From NCBI RefSeq assembly GCF_003046795.1, contig NZ_PZKN01000021.1, forward strand, positions 20,462 through 84,461: DNA of 64,000 nt, written 5' to 3'. The notes below the pieces were generated by a model. That model saw nothing but the letters and a program-made list of their open reading frames with translations. It did not search any database and had not been told where the DNA came from. Positions 1 through 8,370 of this stretch are shown one piece after another. Position 1 is the stretch's first letter, and every line of letters begins with the position of its first letter. The translations under genes were made by a program, and so were the position numbers. The DNA is from Desulfonatronum sp. SC1 (lineage in GTDB: Bacteria > Desulfobacterota > Desulfovibrionia > Desulfovibrionales > Desulfonatronaceae).

Positions 1-11
1 GGGAGCATGCG

Positions 12-428
12 GTGATTGGAGTCGTGTTGGTCACGCATACGGAGTACGGAGCTTACCTGCTCAAGGCCGCGGAGCTGATTCTCGGGCCCCAGCAGGATTG
101 CTATTTCGTGAGCGTGGACGTAACCAAGGAAGTGGAGAAGTCCCTTTCGGAGATCAGAAAAAGCGTCAAAAGCGCGGATCACGGCCCGGGAGTGGTCATT
201 CTGACGGATATGTTCGGCGGGACGCCGACGAATTTGAGTCTGTCGCTGCTGAACAAAAATGAGCATCAGTTGGAAGTGATCACCGGAGTGAATCTGCCAA
301 TGTTGCTGCGCGTCCTCGGTTCGCGCAAGTTGTCCTTGGCCGAACTGGCCAAAGAGGCCAAGGCGGCCGGATCCCAGGGGATCGTCGTCGCGGGGGACCT
401 GTTGCGCAGCAAGGTGGCCAAGGAGTAG
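12..428 (+). CDS. PTS mannose-family IIA component
   Basis: Cytoplasmic phosphocarrier of a mannose-family phosphotransferase system; it takes phosphate from HPr on a histidine and passes it to IIB. The 138-residue protein has the active-site histidine at His9 (VLVTH), where ManX-type IIA domains place it, and the family signature DMFGGTPTN near residues 66-74. It is a single IIA domain, not an IIAB fusion. The start is GTG at 12, preceded by ggag at 2-5; the nearby ATG at 7 runs into a stop after two codons. The window begins here, so the upstream partner is unseen; a stop at 13-15 in another frame may end the preceding gene. IIB follows after 12 bases, so they form one operon. Sugar specificity cannot be told from sequence, and in such anaerobes the system may be regulatory. 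Confidence 0.9.
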   Translation: MIGVVLVTHTEYGAYLLKAAELILGPQQDCYFVSVDVTKEVEKSLSEIRKSVKSADHGPGVVILTDMFGGTPTNLSLSLLNKNEHQLEVITGVNLPMLLRVLGSRKLSLAELAKEAKAAGSQGIVVAGDLLRSKVAKE

Positions 429-440
429 GCCGGAGCGGTC

Positions 441-920
441 ATGAACTGGGTGCGCATCGACAATCGTCTGGTCCACGGGCAGGTCATCGAAGCCTGGATG
501 CCGTATCTGGGCGCCAGGAATATTCTCGTGGTCAACGACGAACTGGCCGACGACGATATGCGTCAGGAGATCATCCGCTTGGCCGTGCCCAGCGGCGTGG
601 AGCTCTCCTTTGTCGGGGTTGATCGTATTTCCACGCATCTGGATGAGCACGGTCGGATTATCCATCCGCGGGACTACACGCTGCTGCTATTCGCCACGTG
701 CGGCGACGTGCAGCGGGCGGTGCAGGCTGGATTTGCGTTGACCACGGTGAACATCGGCAATCTGCATTATTCACCGGGCAAGCAACAGCTCTGTCCGCAC
801 GTGGCCCTGAGCAACGAGGACATCGGCTGTCTGAAGGCCTTTGCCAAACGGGGCATTCATTTGGATTTCCGCTGTGTTCCCAACGATTCGACGCAGGTGA
901 AGACATCATGGTGGGGATGA
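441..920 (+). CDS. PTS mannose-family IIB component
   Basis: IIB subunit of the same mannose-family PTS; it receives phosphate from IIA and phosphorylates the sugar held by IIC/IID. The 159-residue protein carries the family motif RIDNRLVHGQV at residues 5-15, with His12 as the expected phosphorylation site. Length is typical for a stand-alone ManX-type IIB domain. ATG at 441 is preceded by cggagc. Its 3' end overlaps the probable start of IIC (ATG at 908, or ATGA at 917-920), so translation is probably coupled. Family assignment is firm; the substrate is unknown. Confidence 0.9.
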   Translation: MNWVRIDNRLVHGQVIEAWMPYLGARNILVVNDELADDDMRQEIIRLAVPSGVELSFVGVDRISTHLDEHGRIIHPRDYTLLLFATCGDVQRAVQAGFALTTVNIGNLHYSPGKQQLCPHVALSNEDIGCLKAFAKRGIHLDFRCVPNDSTQVKTSWWG

Positions 921-963
921 GCATGGACGCGCTGGCCTGGGCGGGCTTGGCGTGTTTTTTTTT
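908..963 (+). other. Probable true 5' end of IIC with T9 slippage or frameshift site
   Basis: ATG at 908, preceded by aggtga with six-base spacing, opens a frame encoding [18 protein letters not shown] and then enters a T9 tract at 955-963. The IIC reading frame continues from that tract. Insertion of one T (polymerase slippage) or a -1 ribosomal shift restores a continuous IIC. It could equally be a real inactivating deletion or a homopolymer sequencing error. Confidence 0.6.
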
Positions 964-1617
964 GCCCTGTTTTCCCTGGCCCGATTCGGCCTGAATCTCG
1001 GTTTTCTGGATCGACCCCTGGTGATCGGCATGCTTTGGTCGGCCGTGACAGGACACTGGGAGACGGCCTTGCCCGTGGCACTGTTTTTCGAGCTGTTCTT
1101 TTTGGATCTGTTTCCCATTGGAACCTACATTCCCCCGCACGGCCCCTTTGCCCTGCTGACATCCCTGGCCCTGGTGAACATCTTCGACCTCGCCCAGGCT
1201 CCGGTGATCTTTATGGTCATGCTGCTCTGCGCACCCACGGCCCTTTTGGGCAGCCGTCTCGAACTGTTTCAGCGTCGTAGACAAAATGCCGTGTATACGC
1301 AAATGCTTCAGTCCACGCGAGGTGGCGCGGATGTAACCATCTCCCCGGTGAATCCAGTGAAAATGGCCCTGTTGCAATCCGTCGTGGTGAACTTGGCGGC
1401 GTTCATTGTGGTCATGGCCCTGCTCGTGCCGCTCACCGACGTGCTCTTGCAGCAATTCCGCGGACGTGTCCTGATGTTGCCCATTACTTGGCCGGTGGTC
1501 TGGATGATCGGAACCGTCGGGGTTCTGCTTTCCCTGCGCTCGCGTAGAGTCTACGCTCTGCTGCTGGGGGCGGTGGTCCTGGCCGGAGGATATTACTGGC
1601 TCAGCCATTTCGCGTGA
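952..1617 (+). CDS. PTS mannose-family IIC membrane component (5' end in another frame)
   Basis: Membrane channel subunit of the mannose-family PTS. In this frame the 221-residue protein has several hydrophobic helices and family-typical sequence: DRPLVIGML, then [19 protein letters not shown], then a cytoplasmic loop near residues 105-125 and more helices to the C-terminus. The only start in this frame is GTG at 952, with no Shine-Dalgarno sequence, and it would cut off the first helix. A better start lies in another frame: ATG at 908 with aggtga at 895-900 reads [18 protein letters not shown], a plausible first helix, and then reaches a run of nine T (955-963). One extra T in the message, or a -1 shift, joins the two frames into a protein of about 236 residues. 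No IID gene follows; the next gene is an aryl-CoA ligase. The subunit family is secure, the true start is not. Confidence 0.8.
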   Translation: MFFFALFSLARFGLNLGFLDRPLVIGMLWSAVTGHWETALPVALFFELFFLDLFPIGTYIPPHGPFALLTSLALVNIFDLAQAPVIFMVMLLCAPTALLGSRLELFQRRRQNAVYTQMLQSTRGGADVTISPVNPVKMALLQSVVVNLAAFIVVMALLVPLTDVLLQQFRGRVLMLPITWPVVWMIGTVGVLLSLRSRRVYALLLGAVVLAGGYYWLSHFA

Positions 1618-1714
1618 CGGACGTGGCCGGGCGGGGTGCCGTGGGCACGTCCGTGCCGTGGACCGGGATGCCCAGTTCAGTCCTGAATTCCCAATTGCTC
1701 AAGGAGGACAGTTC

Positions 1715-3019
1715 GTGATTTTCGACATTGAGAAAGAGACCGCGCCACGGGAAGATCTGGAGCCGTTGCAGTTGTCCCGGCTCCGGAACCTAGTGGAGCG
1801 GGTTAATGCCAACGTGCCATTTTATCGACGCAAGTTCGAGGAAACCGGCATACGTCCCGAACAGGTCAAAAGCCTCAACGATCTGAAATACCTGCCGTTC
1901 ACGGAAAAGCAGGATCTGCGCAACAACTATCCCTTCGGTCTGTTCGCCGTGCCCAAGGAAAACGTCGTCCGCATCCATGCCTCTTCCGGCACCACGGGCA
2001 AGGCCACGGTGGTGGGGTATACGCACCGCGACGTCCGCAACTGGGCTGGCCTGATGGCCAGAGCCTTCATGGCCGCCGGGGTCAATCGAGGCGACGTGGT
2101 GCATAATGCCTACGGATACGGCTTGTTCACCGGCGGGCTGGGCGTGCATTACGGTGCGGAGGAACTGGGGGCGACCATCGTACCCATTTCCGGCGGAGGC
2201 ACCAGGCGCCAAGTGATGCTGCTTCGGGACTTCGGCCCCACGGTGCTGTGCAGTACCCCGTCCTACAGCCTGTTCCTGTTCGAAGCGGCCCAGGAGGCCG
2301 GGATTCCGTTCAGCGAGCTGCCCATCCGCGTTGGCATCTTTGGGGCCGAACCCTGGTCCGAGGAGATGCGCCAGGACATCCAGTCCAAGCTGGGCCTGAT
2401 CGCCCTGGACATCTACGGACTCTCCGAAATCATGGGGCCCGGGGTGGCCATGGAGTGCGCCGCGGCTCAGAAAGGCCTGCACATTTTCGAGGACCATTTC
2501 CTGCCGGAGATCATCGACCCGATCACCGGCGAGCAATTGCCGCCCGGGGAGACCGGCGAACTGGTCTTGACCACCCTGACCAAGGAAGCCCAGCCTCTGA
2601 TCCGTTATCGGACCCGGGACATCACCTCCCTGAACTACGTTCCCTGCCGTTGCGGCCGGACCCATGTCCGGATGAGCCGGATCAAGGGGCGCAGCGACGA
2701 CATGCTGATCATTCGCGGGGTGAACGTCTTTCCGTCGCAGATCGAAGCCCTGCTTCTGGAAACCGAGGGCCTGACCCCGCATTATCAGTTGATCCTGGAT
2801 CGCCAGGGTGCCATGGACACCCTGGAGGTGCGGGTGGAGGTGGATGAAAAGCTCTTTTCCGACGAAGTGCGCCATTTGCAGCGCCTTGAAGGCAAAATCC
2901 AGGGGAACATCAAGGAGTTTCTCGGTGTGACGGCCAAGGTCAAACTGGTGGAACCGCGTAGCCTGACCCGTTCCGAAGGCAAGGCCAAACGGATCATCGA
3001 CCAGCGCCCCAAGGTCTGA
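1715..3019 (+). CDS. paaK: Phenylacetate-CoA ligase family protein
   Basis: AMP-forming ligase that activates an aromatic or related carboxylic acid to its CoA thioester through an acyl-adenylate. The 434-residue product has the ATP-binding motif SSGTTGK at residues 90-96, the later motif [10 protein letters not shown], and a C-terminal lid region with [20 protein letters not shown], all typical of PaaK-type enzymes of 430-440 residues. The start is GTG at 1715, with aaggagga at 1701-1708; a longer frame from 1658 lacks such a site. The next gene encodes a two-ACT-domain protein, a pairing common in anaerobes, where such ligases often serve aryl-acid or amino-acid-derived acid metabolism. Substrate is inferred only at family level. 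Confidence 0.9.
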   Translation: MIFDIEKETAPREDLEPLQLSRLRNLVERVNANVPFYRRKFEETGIRPEQVKSLNDLKYLPFTEKQDLRNNYPFGLFAVPKENVVRIHASSGTTGKATVVGYTHRDVRNWAGLMARAFMAAGVNRGDVVHNAYGYGLFTGGLGVHYGAEELGATIVPISGGGTRRQVMLLRDFGPTVLCSTPSYSLFLFEAAQEAGIPFSELPIRVGIFGAEPWSEEMRQDIQSKLGLIALDIYGLSEIMGPGVAMECAAAQKGLHIFEDHFLPEIIDPITGEQLPPGETGELVLTTLTKEAQPLIRYRTRDITSLNYVPCRCGRTHVRMSRIKGRSDDMLIIRGVNVFPSQIEALLLETEGLTPHYQLILDRQGAMDTLEVRVEVDEKLFSDEVRHLQRLEGKIQGNIKEFLGVTAKVKLVEPRSLTRSEGKAKRIIDQRPKV

Positions 3020-3080
3020 GATCGCATCACGGTTTCTCAATCCGTCGCAGAACCTGAATCCCTTACGGGAGGGTAGAACA

Positions 3081-3512
3081 ATGAAAGTGGAACAGATTTC
3101 GATTTTTCTGGAGAATCGCGCCGGACGCCTGACGGATGTGACCAGGGTCTTGTCCCAGGCCAAGGTGAACATCCGGGCGTTGTCCCTGGCTGATACGTCG
3201 GATTTCGGCATCCTGCGCCTGATCGTCACGGACCATGAACGGGCCAAGCAAGTGCTCAAGGAAAACGGCTTCACCGTGGGGCGGACCTCCGTGGTGGCCG
3301 TGGAAGTGGCCGACAGACCCGGAGGGCTGCACTCCATTCTGGAACTGCTGAGCAACAACCAGATCAACGTGGAATACATGTACGCCTTTGTCCAGCAGAC
3401 CGGTAAGGACGCGGTCATGATTTTCCGGTTCGACCGGACGGATCAGGCTATTGAGTTATTGCAAAACAGCAAGATTCGGATCATCCCTGGCGACGAACTC
3501 TACAATCTGTAA
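3081..3512 (+). CDS. Tandem ACT-domain protein
   Basis: A small protein of 143 residues made of two ACT domains (about 1-68 and 70-143) and no catalytic domain. The first holds [19 protein letters not shown], the second [19 protein letters not shown]; both show the usual strand-helix pattern with the small-residue turn where ACT domains bind amino acids. ATG at 3081 has gggaggg 10-15 bases upstream. It lies 61 bases after the aryl-CoA ligase on the same strand and probably senses an amino acid for that pathway. This role is inferred from domain type and neighbourhood. Confidence 0.85.
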   Translation: MKVEQISIFLENRAGRLTDVTRVLSQAKVNIRALSLADTSDFGILRLIVTDHERAKQVLKENGFTVGRTSVVAVEVADRPGGLHSILELLSNNQINVEYMYAFVQQTGKDAVMIFRFDRTDQAIELLQNSKIRIIPGDELYNL

Positions 3513-3599
3513 GCATCCGCATGTGAGGATGTAACTGCTCAAAAATAGTGGCAAGCATGGCCTGAATATGACGAGCTTGAGAACCTTGCTATATAGAGG

Positions 3600-3626
3600 T
3601 CGTTCCCGCGAAGGCGGGAATCCAGC
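3600..3626. repeat. REP-like palindrome
   Basis: A perfect inverted repeat, ttcccgc (3603-3609) and gcgggaa (3614-3620), with a gaag loop and followed by tccag. This is the core of a widely dispersed intergenic palindrome in many bacteria. It lies between the ACT gene and dctP. A diverged relative is seen at 38086-38112. Confidence 0.7.
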
Positions 3627-3693
3627 GTCGGAATGGGGCTATATCCAGAGTGTGCTGAGTAGTTCCCGAAACTTTTACTTAGGGGGGCGAGAG

Positions 3694-4722
3694 ATGAAAA
3701 GAATGGGATTGACGTTCATGGTGGCGCTTCTGGCGTTGCTCTTCATATCGACCGCCGCCATGGCGCAGCGTCCGGTATCCTTGCGCTTGGCGCACTTTTT
3801 TCCGGCGACCCACCCGGCGGAGACGGAATTGGTCCAGGGTTGGGCCAAGGCCCTGGCAGAGGCGTCCAACGGGCGAATCGAGGTCGTCAGCTATCCGGGC
3901 CAGACCCTGCTCGCGGCTCCGGAGATTTACGACGGAGTGGTCACGGGCATCGCGGACATCGGCCTTTCCGCCTTCGCCTATACCAGGGGCCGCTTTCCAT
4001 TGCTGGAGGCGTTCGAGCTGCCCGGCGTGACCTACAAAAATTCCAAGGTGGCCAGCCAGGTGGCCTGGGACGGGATCAAGGCATTGAATCCGGCGGAGGT
4101 CCAGGACACCAAGCTCTTGATGGTCCTGGCTACCGGACCCGGCGACCTGTTCACCAAGTCGCCCGTGCGCACTCTGGAAGACCTGCGGGGCATGGAAATC
4201 AGAGCCACTGGCCTGAGCGCCAAGACCTTGGCCGCTCTGGGTGCCATCCCCGTGGCCATGCCCCAGTCCGAGGCCTACGAGGCCCTGTCACGCGGACTGG
4301 TCAAAGGCAATCTTTCGCCCTTGGAGGTTTTGCAAGGCTGGCGGCACGCCGAGGTTACGGATTACCTGACCTTGACACCGTTTCTCTACAATACCTTGTT
4401 CTTCGTGACCATGAACCAACGCGCTTGGGATCGGCTGCCTGAAGACCTGCAAGCCTTGATCACGGAGGTTTCCGAGCAATTCTTCCATGACGTGGCCAAG
4501 GGTCTGTGGGATGCGCAGAACGAGACGGGCCTGGCCTATGCCGTGGAAACCACGGGGCAGCAGGTGATCACCCTCTCCGAAGAGGAGACGGCCCGGTGGA
4601 CGGAACTGGTTTTACCGATCCAGGCCGAGTTTCTTGAGGACATGGCCGGTCGGGGACTGCCCGGACAAGAGATACTCGACTTGGTGATCGAGCTGTCCGG
4701 AAAGTACAACACCAAGTACTGA
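3694..4722 (+). CDS. dctP: TRAP transporter substrate-binding protein DctP
   Basis: Periplasmic solute receptor of a TRAP transporter for C4-dicarboxylates or related organic acids. The 342-residue protein starts at ATG 3694, six bases after gggggg; a longer upstream frame from 3568 runs through the REP-like repeat and is not credible. The N-terminus is a clear signal peptide: Lys-Arg, a hydrophobic core, and AMA|QR, with cleavage after Ala24. The mature part has family features such as RLAHFFPATHPAE near the N-terminus and the middle segment LEDLRGMEIRATG. dctQ and dctM follow. The ligand cannot be read from sequence. Confidence 0.93.
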   Translation: MKRMGLTFMVALLALLFISTAAMAQRPVSLRLAHFFPATHPAETELVQGWAKALAEASNGRIEVVSYPGQTLLAAPEIYDGVVTGIADIGLSAFAYTRGRFPLLEAFELPGVTYKNSKVASQVAWDGIKALNPAEVQDTKLLMVLATGPGDLFTKSPVRTLEDLRGMEIRATGLSAKTLAALGAIPVAMPQSEAYEALSRGLVKGNLSPLEVLQGWRHAEVTDYLTLTPFLYNTLFFVTMNQRAWDRLPEDLQALITEVSEQFFHDVAKGLWDAQNETGLAYAVETTGQQVITLSEEETARWTELVLPIQAEFLEDMAGRGLPGQEILDLVIELSGKYNTKY

Positions 4723-4750
4723 TCCATAACGGATACTTTTTTTCCAAGGG

Positions 4751-4771
4751 GGCGCGGGGTATTGCCGCGCC
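4751..4771 (+). other. Intercistronic stem-loop between dctP and dctQ
   Basis: ggcgcgg (4751-4757) can pair with ccgcgcc (4765-4771) over a seven-base loop. No T run follows. A hairpin here may stabilise the dctP part of the message or reduce expression of dctQM relative to the binding protein; that role is inferred. Confidence 0.45.
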
Positions 4772-4861
4772 AAGACAAGGCCCGCGTCCTGCATCTGGTT
4801 TCGAAGGCGTCTGGACGCGCGGCCGTTTTTTTCGTTAAACCGTCTTCGCTCCACACCCATA

Positions 4862-5374
4862 ATGCCGTCACGTTCAAAACGTTATCTTCAGCTCACTGAA
4901 AAATACGTCTGGGCCGTCAGTAAGGTTTTTGACGCCGTGGCTGGAATCAGCCTCCTGGCCGTAATGTTTCTGGTGGTCCTGAACATCATCCTGCGGGCAT
5001 TCTTTAAGAGCCCGATTCTCGGAACATATGAATTCGTGGGCTTTCTGACCTCCCTGGCCGTGGGCCTGGCCCTAGCCCATTGCGCCCTGAAGAACGGGCA
5101 TATCGCCGTGGGCTTTCTGGTGGCCAAGCTTCCCGAGCGGGTCAGAGCCTGCATCGACGGCCTGACCAACATCACGGCCGCGGTGTTTTTCGTTTTCTGC
5201 TCCTGGCACATGCTGGACTATGCCCAAAGCTTCGCGGCCAGCGGCGAGGTGGGATTGACCACGAGGATTCCCTTCTTTCCGTTTGTTTACGGACTTGCCG
5301 CGTCCCTGGGATTGCTTTGCCTGGTCCTGATCCTGCGTGCCGTGGAGATGATGGGCATGGCGGTGCGCCGATGA
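4862..5374 (+). CDS. dctQ: TRAP transporter small membrane subunit DctQ
   Basis: Small integral membrane subunit of the TRAP transporter. The 170 residues hold four hydrophobic segments (about 25-47, 60-80, 103-123 and 138-162), the usual topology. LNIILRAFFKSPILGTYEF, near residues 41-59, matches the conserved part of the family. ATG at 4862 has no clear Shine-Dalgarno sequence, which is odd because it lies 139 bases after dctP. Its stop overlaps the dctM start (ATGA, 5371-5374), so dctQ and dctM are translationally coupled. Confidence 0.92.
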   Translation: MPSRSKRYLQLTEKYVWAVSKVFDAVAGISLLAVMFLVVLNIILRAFFKSPILGTYEFVGFLTSLAVGLALAHCALKNGHIAVGFLVAKLPERVRACIDGLTNITAAVFFVFCSWHMLDYAQSFAASGEVGLTTRIPFFPFVYGLAASLGLLCLVLILRAVEMMGMAVRR

Positions 5375-6675
5375 GCCCGACAGTGATCGGCTTGGCCGGC
5401 ATCGGTTTGTTTTTCTTGCTGCTGATCTTGCGCATGCCCATTGCCTATGCCATGGCCCTGACCGGGTTTTTGGGATTCAGTTGGCTGGTTTCTCCGGATG
5501 CGGCGTTTCGGGTCGTTTCCAAGGATCTCTACGCCACGTTCTCCTCCTACTCCCTGAGCGTGATCCCCATGTTCATCTTTATGGGGTTTTTGGCATTCTA
5601 CTCCGGGATAGGGGCTAGGCTGTTCACCTTCGCCTACCGGACCATGGGCCACTATCCCGGAGGGTTGGCCATAGCCACCCAGGCCACCTGCGCACTTTTC
5701 GGCGCGGTTTGCGGGTCCAACACGGCCACGGCCGCGACCATCGGGGCCATAGCCATCCCGGAGATGAAAAAATACCGGTACGCAGACACTCTTTCGACGG
5801 CCAGCGTGGCCGCTGGAGGGGCGTTGGGGGTCCTGTTCCCGCCCAGCGTGATCTTTATCGTCTACGGCATGGCCACGGAGCAATCCATCGGCAAGCTGTT
5901 CATGGCCGGGATCATCCCCGGTTTTTTGTTGATGTTTCTCTACATGGCCACCATTTTTATCATGGCCCGACGTAACCCCCGGCTTGGTCCACCCGGGCCT
6001 GTGTTCGGCTGGAAGGATCGCCTCGCGGCCTTGAAGGGCGGAATCTGGGAAGTATTCGTCATCTTTTCTCTGTCCCTGGGCGGCCTGTTCGCCGGTTGGT
6101 TCACTCCCACCGAAGCCGGCGCCGTTGGTGCGTCCGGGGTGTTTTTTCTGACCCTGATCCAAGGCAAGCTGCGCTGGGACGGACTAAAGCGGGCTCTGGC
6201 CGACTCCACCCGGACCACGGCCATGATCATGCTCCTGGTGGCCGGGGCGGTGATCTTTGGGCGGTTCATGGCCGTCAGCCGCATCCCGTTCGACCTGGCG
6301 TCCTGGGCTGGCCAACTGGACCTGCCGGCCTACGTGGTCATGGCCCTGATCCTGCTAATCTATCTCGTCCTGGGATTCTTCATCGACGCCCTGGCCCTGG
6401 TCCTGCTGACCATTCCCATCTTCTACCCCGTGGTGGTCAATGTTCTGGGATATGACCCGATCTGGTTCGGGGTGATCATGGTTTTGGTCGTGGCCATGGG
6501 CGTGATCACACCCCCGGTGGGCATGAACGTCTATATCGTCAAGGGAATTGCCGCGGACGTCCCCCTGGAAACCATCTTCAAGGGAATCTGGCCGTTTCTG
6601 GCAGCGTTGATCGTCTGCATCGCCATTCTGCTGGCCTTCCCCGCGCTGACCACGTTTTTACCAGGCCTGATTTAG
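5371..6675 (+). CDS. dctM: TRAP transporter large permease DctM
   Basis: Large membrane subunit that carries out sodium-driven transport of the organic acid. The 434-residue protein has about 12 hydrophobic helices. It shows family segments such as FGAVCGSNTATAATIGAIA and PPSVIFIVYG in the first half, and GFFIDALALVLLTIPIFYPV and GVITPPVGMNVYIVKG in the second. The start at 5371 overlaps the dctQ stop; a longer frame from 5080 merely overlaps dctQ. dctM ends the TRAP operon, and no clear terminator follows. Confidence 0.95.
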   Translation: MSPTVIGLAGIGLFFLLLILRMPIAYAMALTGFLGFSWLVSPDAAFRVVSKDLYATFSSYSLSVIPMFIFMGFLAFYSGIGARLFTFAYRTMGHYPGGLAIATQATCALFGAVCGSNTATAATIGAIAIPEMKKYRYADTLSTASVAAGGALGVLFPPSVIFIVYGMATEQSIGKLFMAGIIPGFLLMFLYMATIFIMARRNPRLGPPGPVFGWKDRLAALKGGIWEVFVIFSLSLGGLFAGWFTPTEAGAVGASGVFFLTLIQGKLRWDGLKRALADSTRTTAMIMLLVAGAVIFGRFMAVSRIPFDLASWAGQLDLPAYVVMALILLIYLVLGFFIDALALVLLTIPIFYPVVVNVLGYDPIWFGVIMVLVVAMGVITPPVGMNVYIVKGIAADVPLETIFKGIWPFLAALIVCIAILLAFPALTTFLPGLI

Positions 6676-6852
6676 CCTCGGTGTGGTGTCGCGATGAAGA
6701 GATTTCCATGTCGTGGGGACGGTCGGATAGGGTGCGGCGGGTCTGATTTTCCGGGGTGCTGGGCCATAGGGAGCGTTGCATTTGGGTACGGTTCGGTGCT
6801 ACGAAATGGCTCTTTTCGATTATCCAGACCTTGTTTTTTCTGAGGGATACCG

Positions 6853-7554
6853 ATGAAGACATATCGGATCAAACGCTTTTTTGCCGGGCGCTTTTTTACC
6901 GGGGTTTCCTTGCTGATCACCTTTGCCTGCGGGGCGGATGTCGCTGAAGCGGAAACCGTGTACGTGTCCGATGTTCGCGAAATTTCCAAACGGGCAGGGC
7001 CGTCCACCGAGCACCGGATCCTTCAAGTGTTGCCCGCTGGAGCGAAAATGGAAGCATTGTCCGAACAGGCCGGATGGTTGCGGGTCCGTGGCCCAAACGG
7101 CATTGAGGGCTGGGTGCTGAAGCGTTTCACCAGCGAGGAAATCCCGGTTTCCTTGAAGTACCAGGAGCTTCGTGATGAATATGACGAGCTCTATGCTGCA
7201 TCCAGCGGCGCATTGGGGCGAATCGCCGAACTGGAGGAGGTCAACCAGAACCTGTTGGAGACCTTATCGGAAACCTCCAACAAGCTTCTGGATCTGGATC
7301 GTGAACACGTGGCCCTTCAAGTAGACGCGGCCGATGTCCTGGATTTGCGGCAGCGGTATGATCGAACCGTTGTCGATCTGGCCGAGGCGCGGAGCGAGGT
7401 GGAGACCTTGCGCCAAGAGAACAGCAAGTTGAAGTCCTGGGACCGTTTTTACTGGTTTCTCGCCGGCGGAGCGGTCTTTTTGGTGGCTTGGCTGGCCGGA
7501 GTGATCACCGGGCGTTTGCAGGGCAAGCGGCGGAATACCCTGCAATATACCTGA
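6853..7554 (+). CDS. SH3-domain protein with C-terminal membrane anchor
   Basis: An exported 233-residue protein of the TIGR04211 type (E. coli YgiM-like): signal peptide (residues 1-33, ending AEA), bacterial SH3 domain (about 35-95, with VSDVREISKRAGPSTEHRI and GWVLKRF), a coiled-coil stretch (about 105-195), one transmembrane helix (about 200-220) and a short basic tail. It starts at ATG 6853, five bases after gaggga. It probably sits in the inner membrane facing the periplasm, perhaps touching peptidoglycan. No enzymatic role is apparent. It precedes cheZ by 81 bases on the same strand. Confidence 0.85.
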   Translation: MKTYRIKRFFAGRFFTGVSLLITFACGADVAEAETVYVSDVREISKRAGPSTEHRILQVLPAGAKMEALSEQAGWLRVRGPNGIEGWVLKRFTSEEIPVSLKYQELRDEYDELYAASSGALGRIAELEEVNQNLLETLSETSNKLLDLDREHVALQVDAADVLDLRQRYDRTVVDLAEARSEVETLRQENSKLKSWDRFYWFLAGGAVFLVAWLAGVITGRLQGKRRNTLQYT

Positions 7555-7635
7555 TCGCGAAGCAATTTGAACAACACAAGGCCCGAACGCCGTACGCGAG
7601 CACGGTTAATGGGCCGCAACACAGCGAGGAGCACC

Positions 7636-8367
7636 ATGCTCAGCAATGATGAAATGGCTGATCGGGTCATGGATCGGATTGCCGCGCGTATTTCCGAAGA
7701 ATTACGCGGAACCATGGTCCAGGCCCTGGAAAGAGAGTTGCAGAAGAACATCAGCCGATCACTGATGCAAGGTGAGTTCTACCGGACCCTGAACGCGGAA
7801 TTGCAGGACGGGTTGAAGCAAATCTACAAGGAAATCGCCGAAGCCAAGAAGTACGACGGACAGGCCCCGATCGTGGGCGGTCAAACCTCCGCCCTGATTT
7901 CCGAAGCCTCGGACCAACTTGACGAGATTCTCAAGGCCACGGAGCAGGCCGCGGTCCAGGTCATGGACATCGTGGAAAACCAGATGGAATTGCAGGCCGA
8001 GATGACCGCGACCCTGGAACGTTTCCGCAGCGGCGGGGCCAGGGCCGCAGACGTGAACTCCCTGATCGCGACCAACCAGCGCCTGAGCGAGGACTTCATG
8101 CGGATCATGACCGCCTTGTCCTTCCAGGATCTGACCGGCCAGCGGATCAAGAAGATCATCACCGCGATCAAGCAGGTGGAGCGGATCACCACGGAACTGT
8201 TCGTGGCCACGGGGTTGAAGATCAAGGGAATTGACGAGAACCCGGAAAAGGACTTCCAGGCCCTGAACACGGAAGCCAAGCAAAAAGCCTCGGAACTCAA
8301 AGGGCCGCAAACGACGACCAACCAGAACGACGTGGATGATCTGCTGGCCCAGCTTGGGCTGGACTGA
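7636..8367 (+). CDS. cheZ: Chemotaxis phosphatase CheZ
   Basis: Dephosphorylates CheY-P to reset flagellar switching. The 243-residue protein is mostly helical. It carries the catalytic segment SFQDLTGQRIKKI at about residues 162-174, with the conserved Asp and Gln, and ends in VDDLLAQLGLD, which resembles the CheY-binding C-terminal peptide of enterobacterial CheZ. The start is ATG 7636, with gcgagga five bases upstream; the longer frame from 7567 begins at TTG without support. No che operon is adjacent. It converges on the UbiD-family gene with only three bases between stops. Confidence 0.92.
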   Translation: MLSNDEMADRVMDRIAARISEELRGTMVQALERELQKNISRSLMQGEFYRTLNAELQDGLKQIYKEIAEAKKYDGQAPIVGGQTSALISEASDQLDEILKATEQAAVQVMDIVENQMELQAEMTATLERFRSGGARAADVNSLIATNQRLSEDFMRIMTALSFQDLTGQRIKKIITAIKQVERITTELFVATGLKIKGIDENPEKDFQALNTEAKQKASELKGPQTTTNQNDVDDLLAQLGLD

Positions 8368-8370
8368 CGC

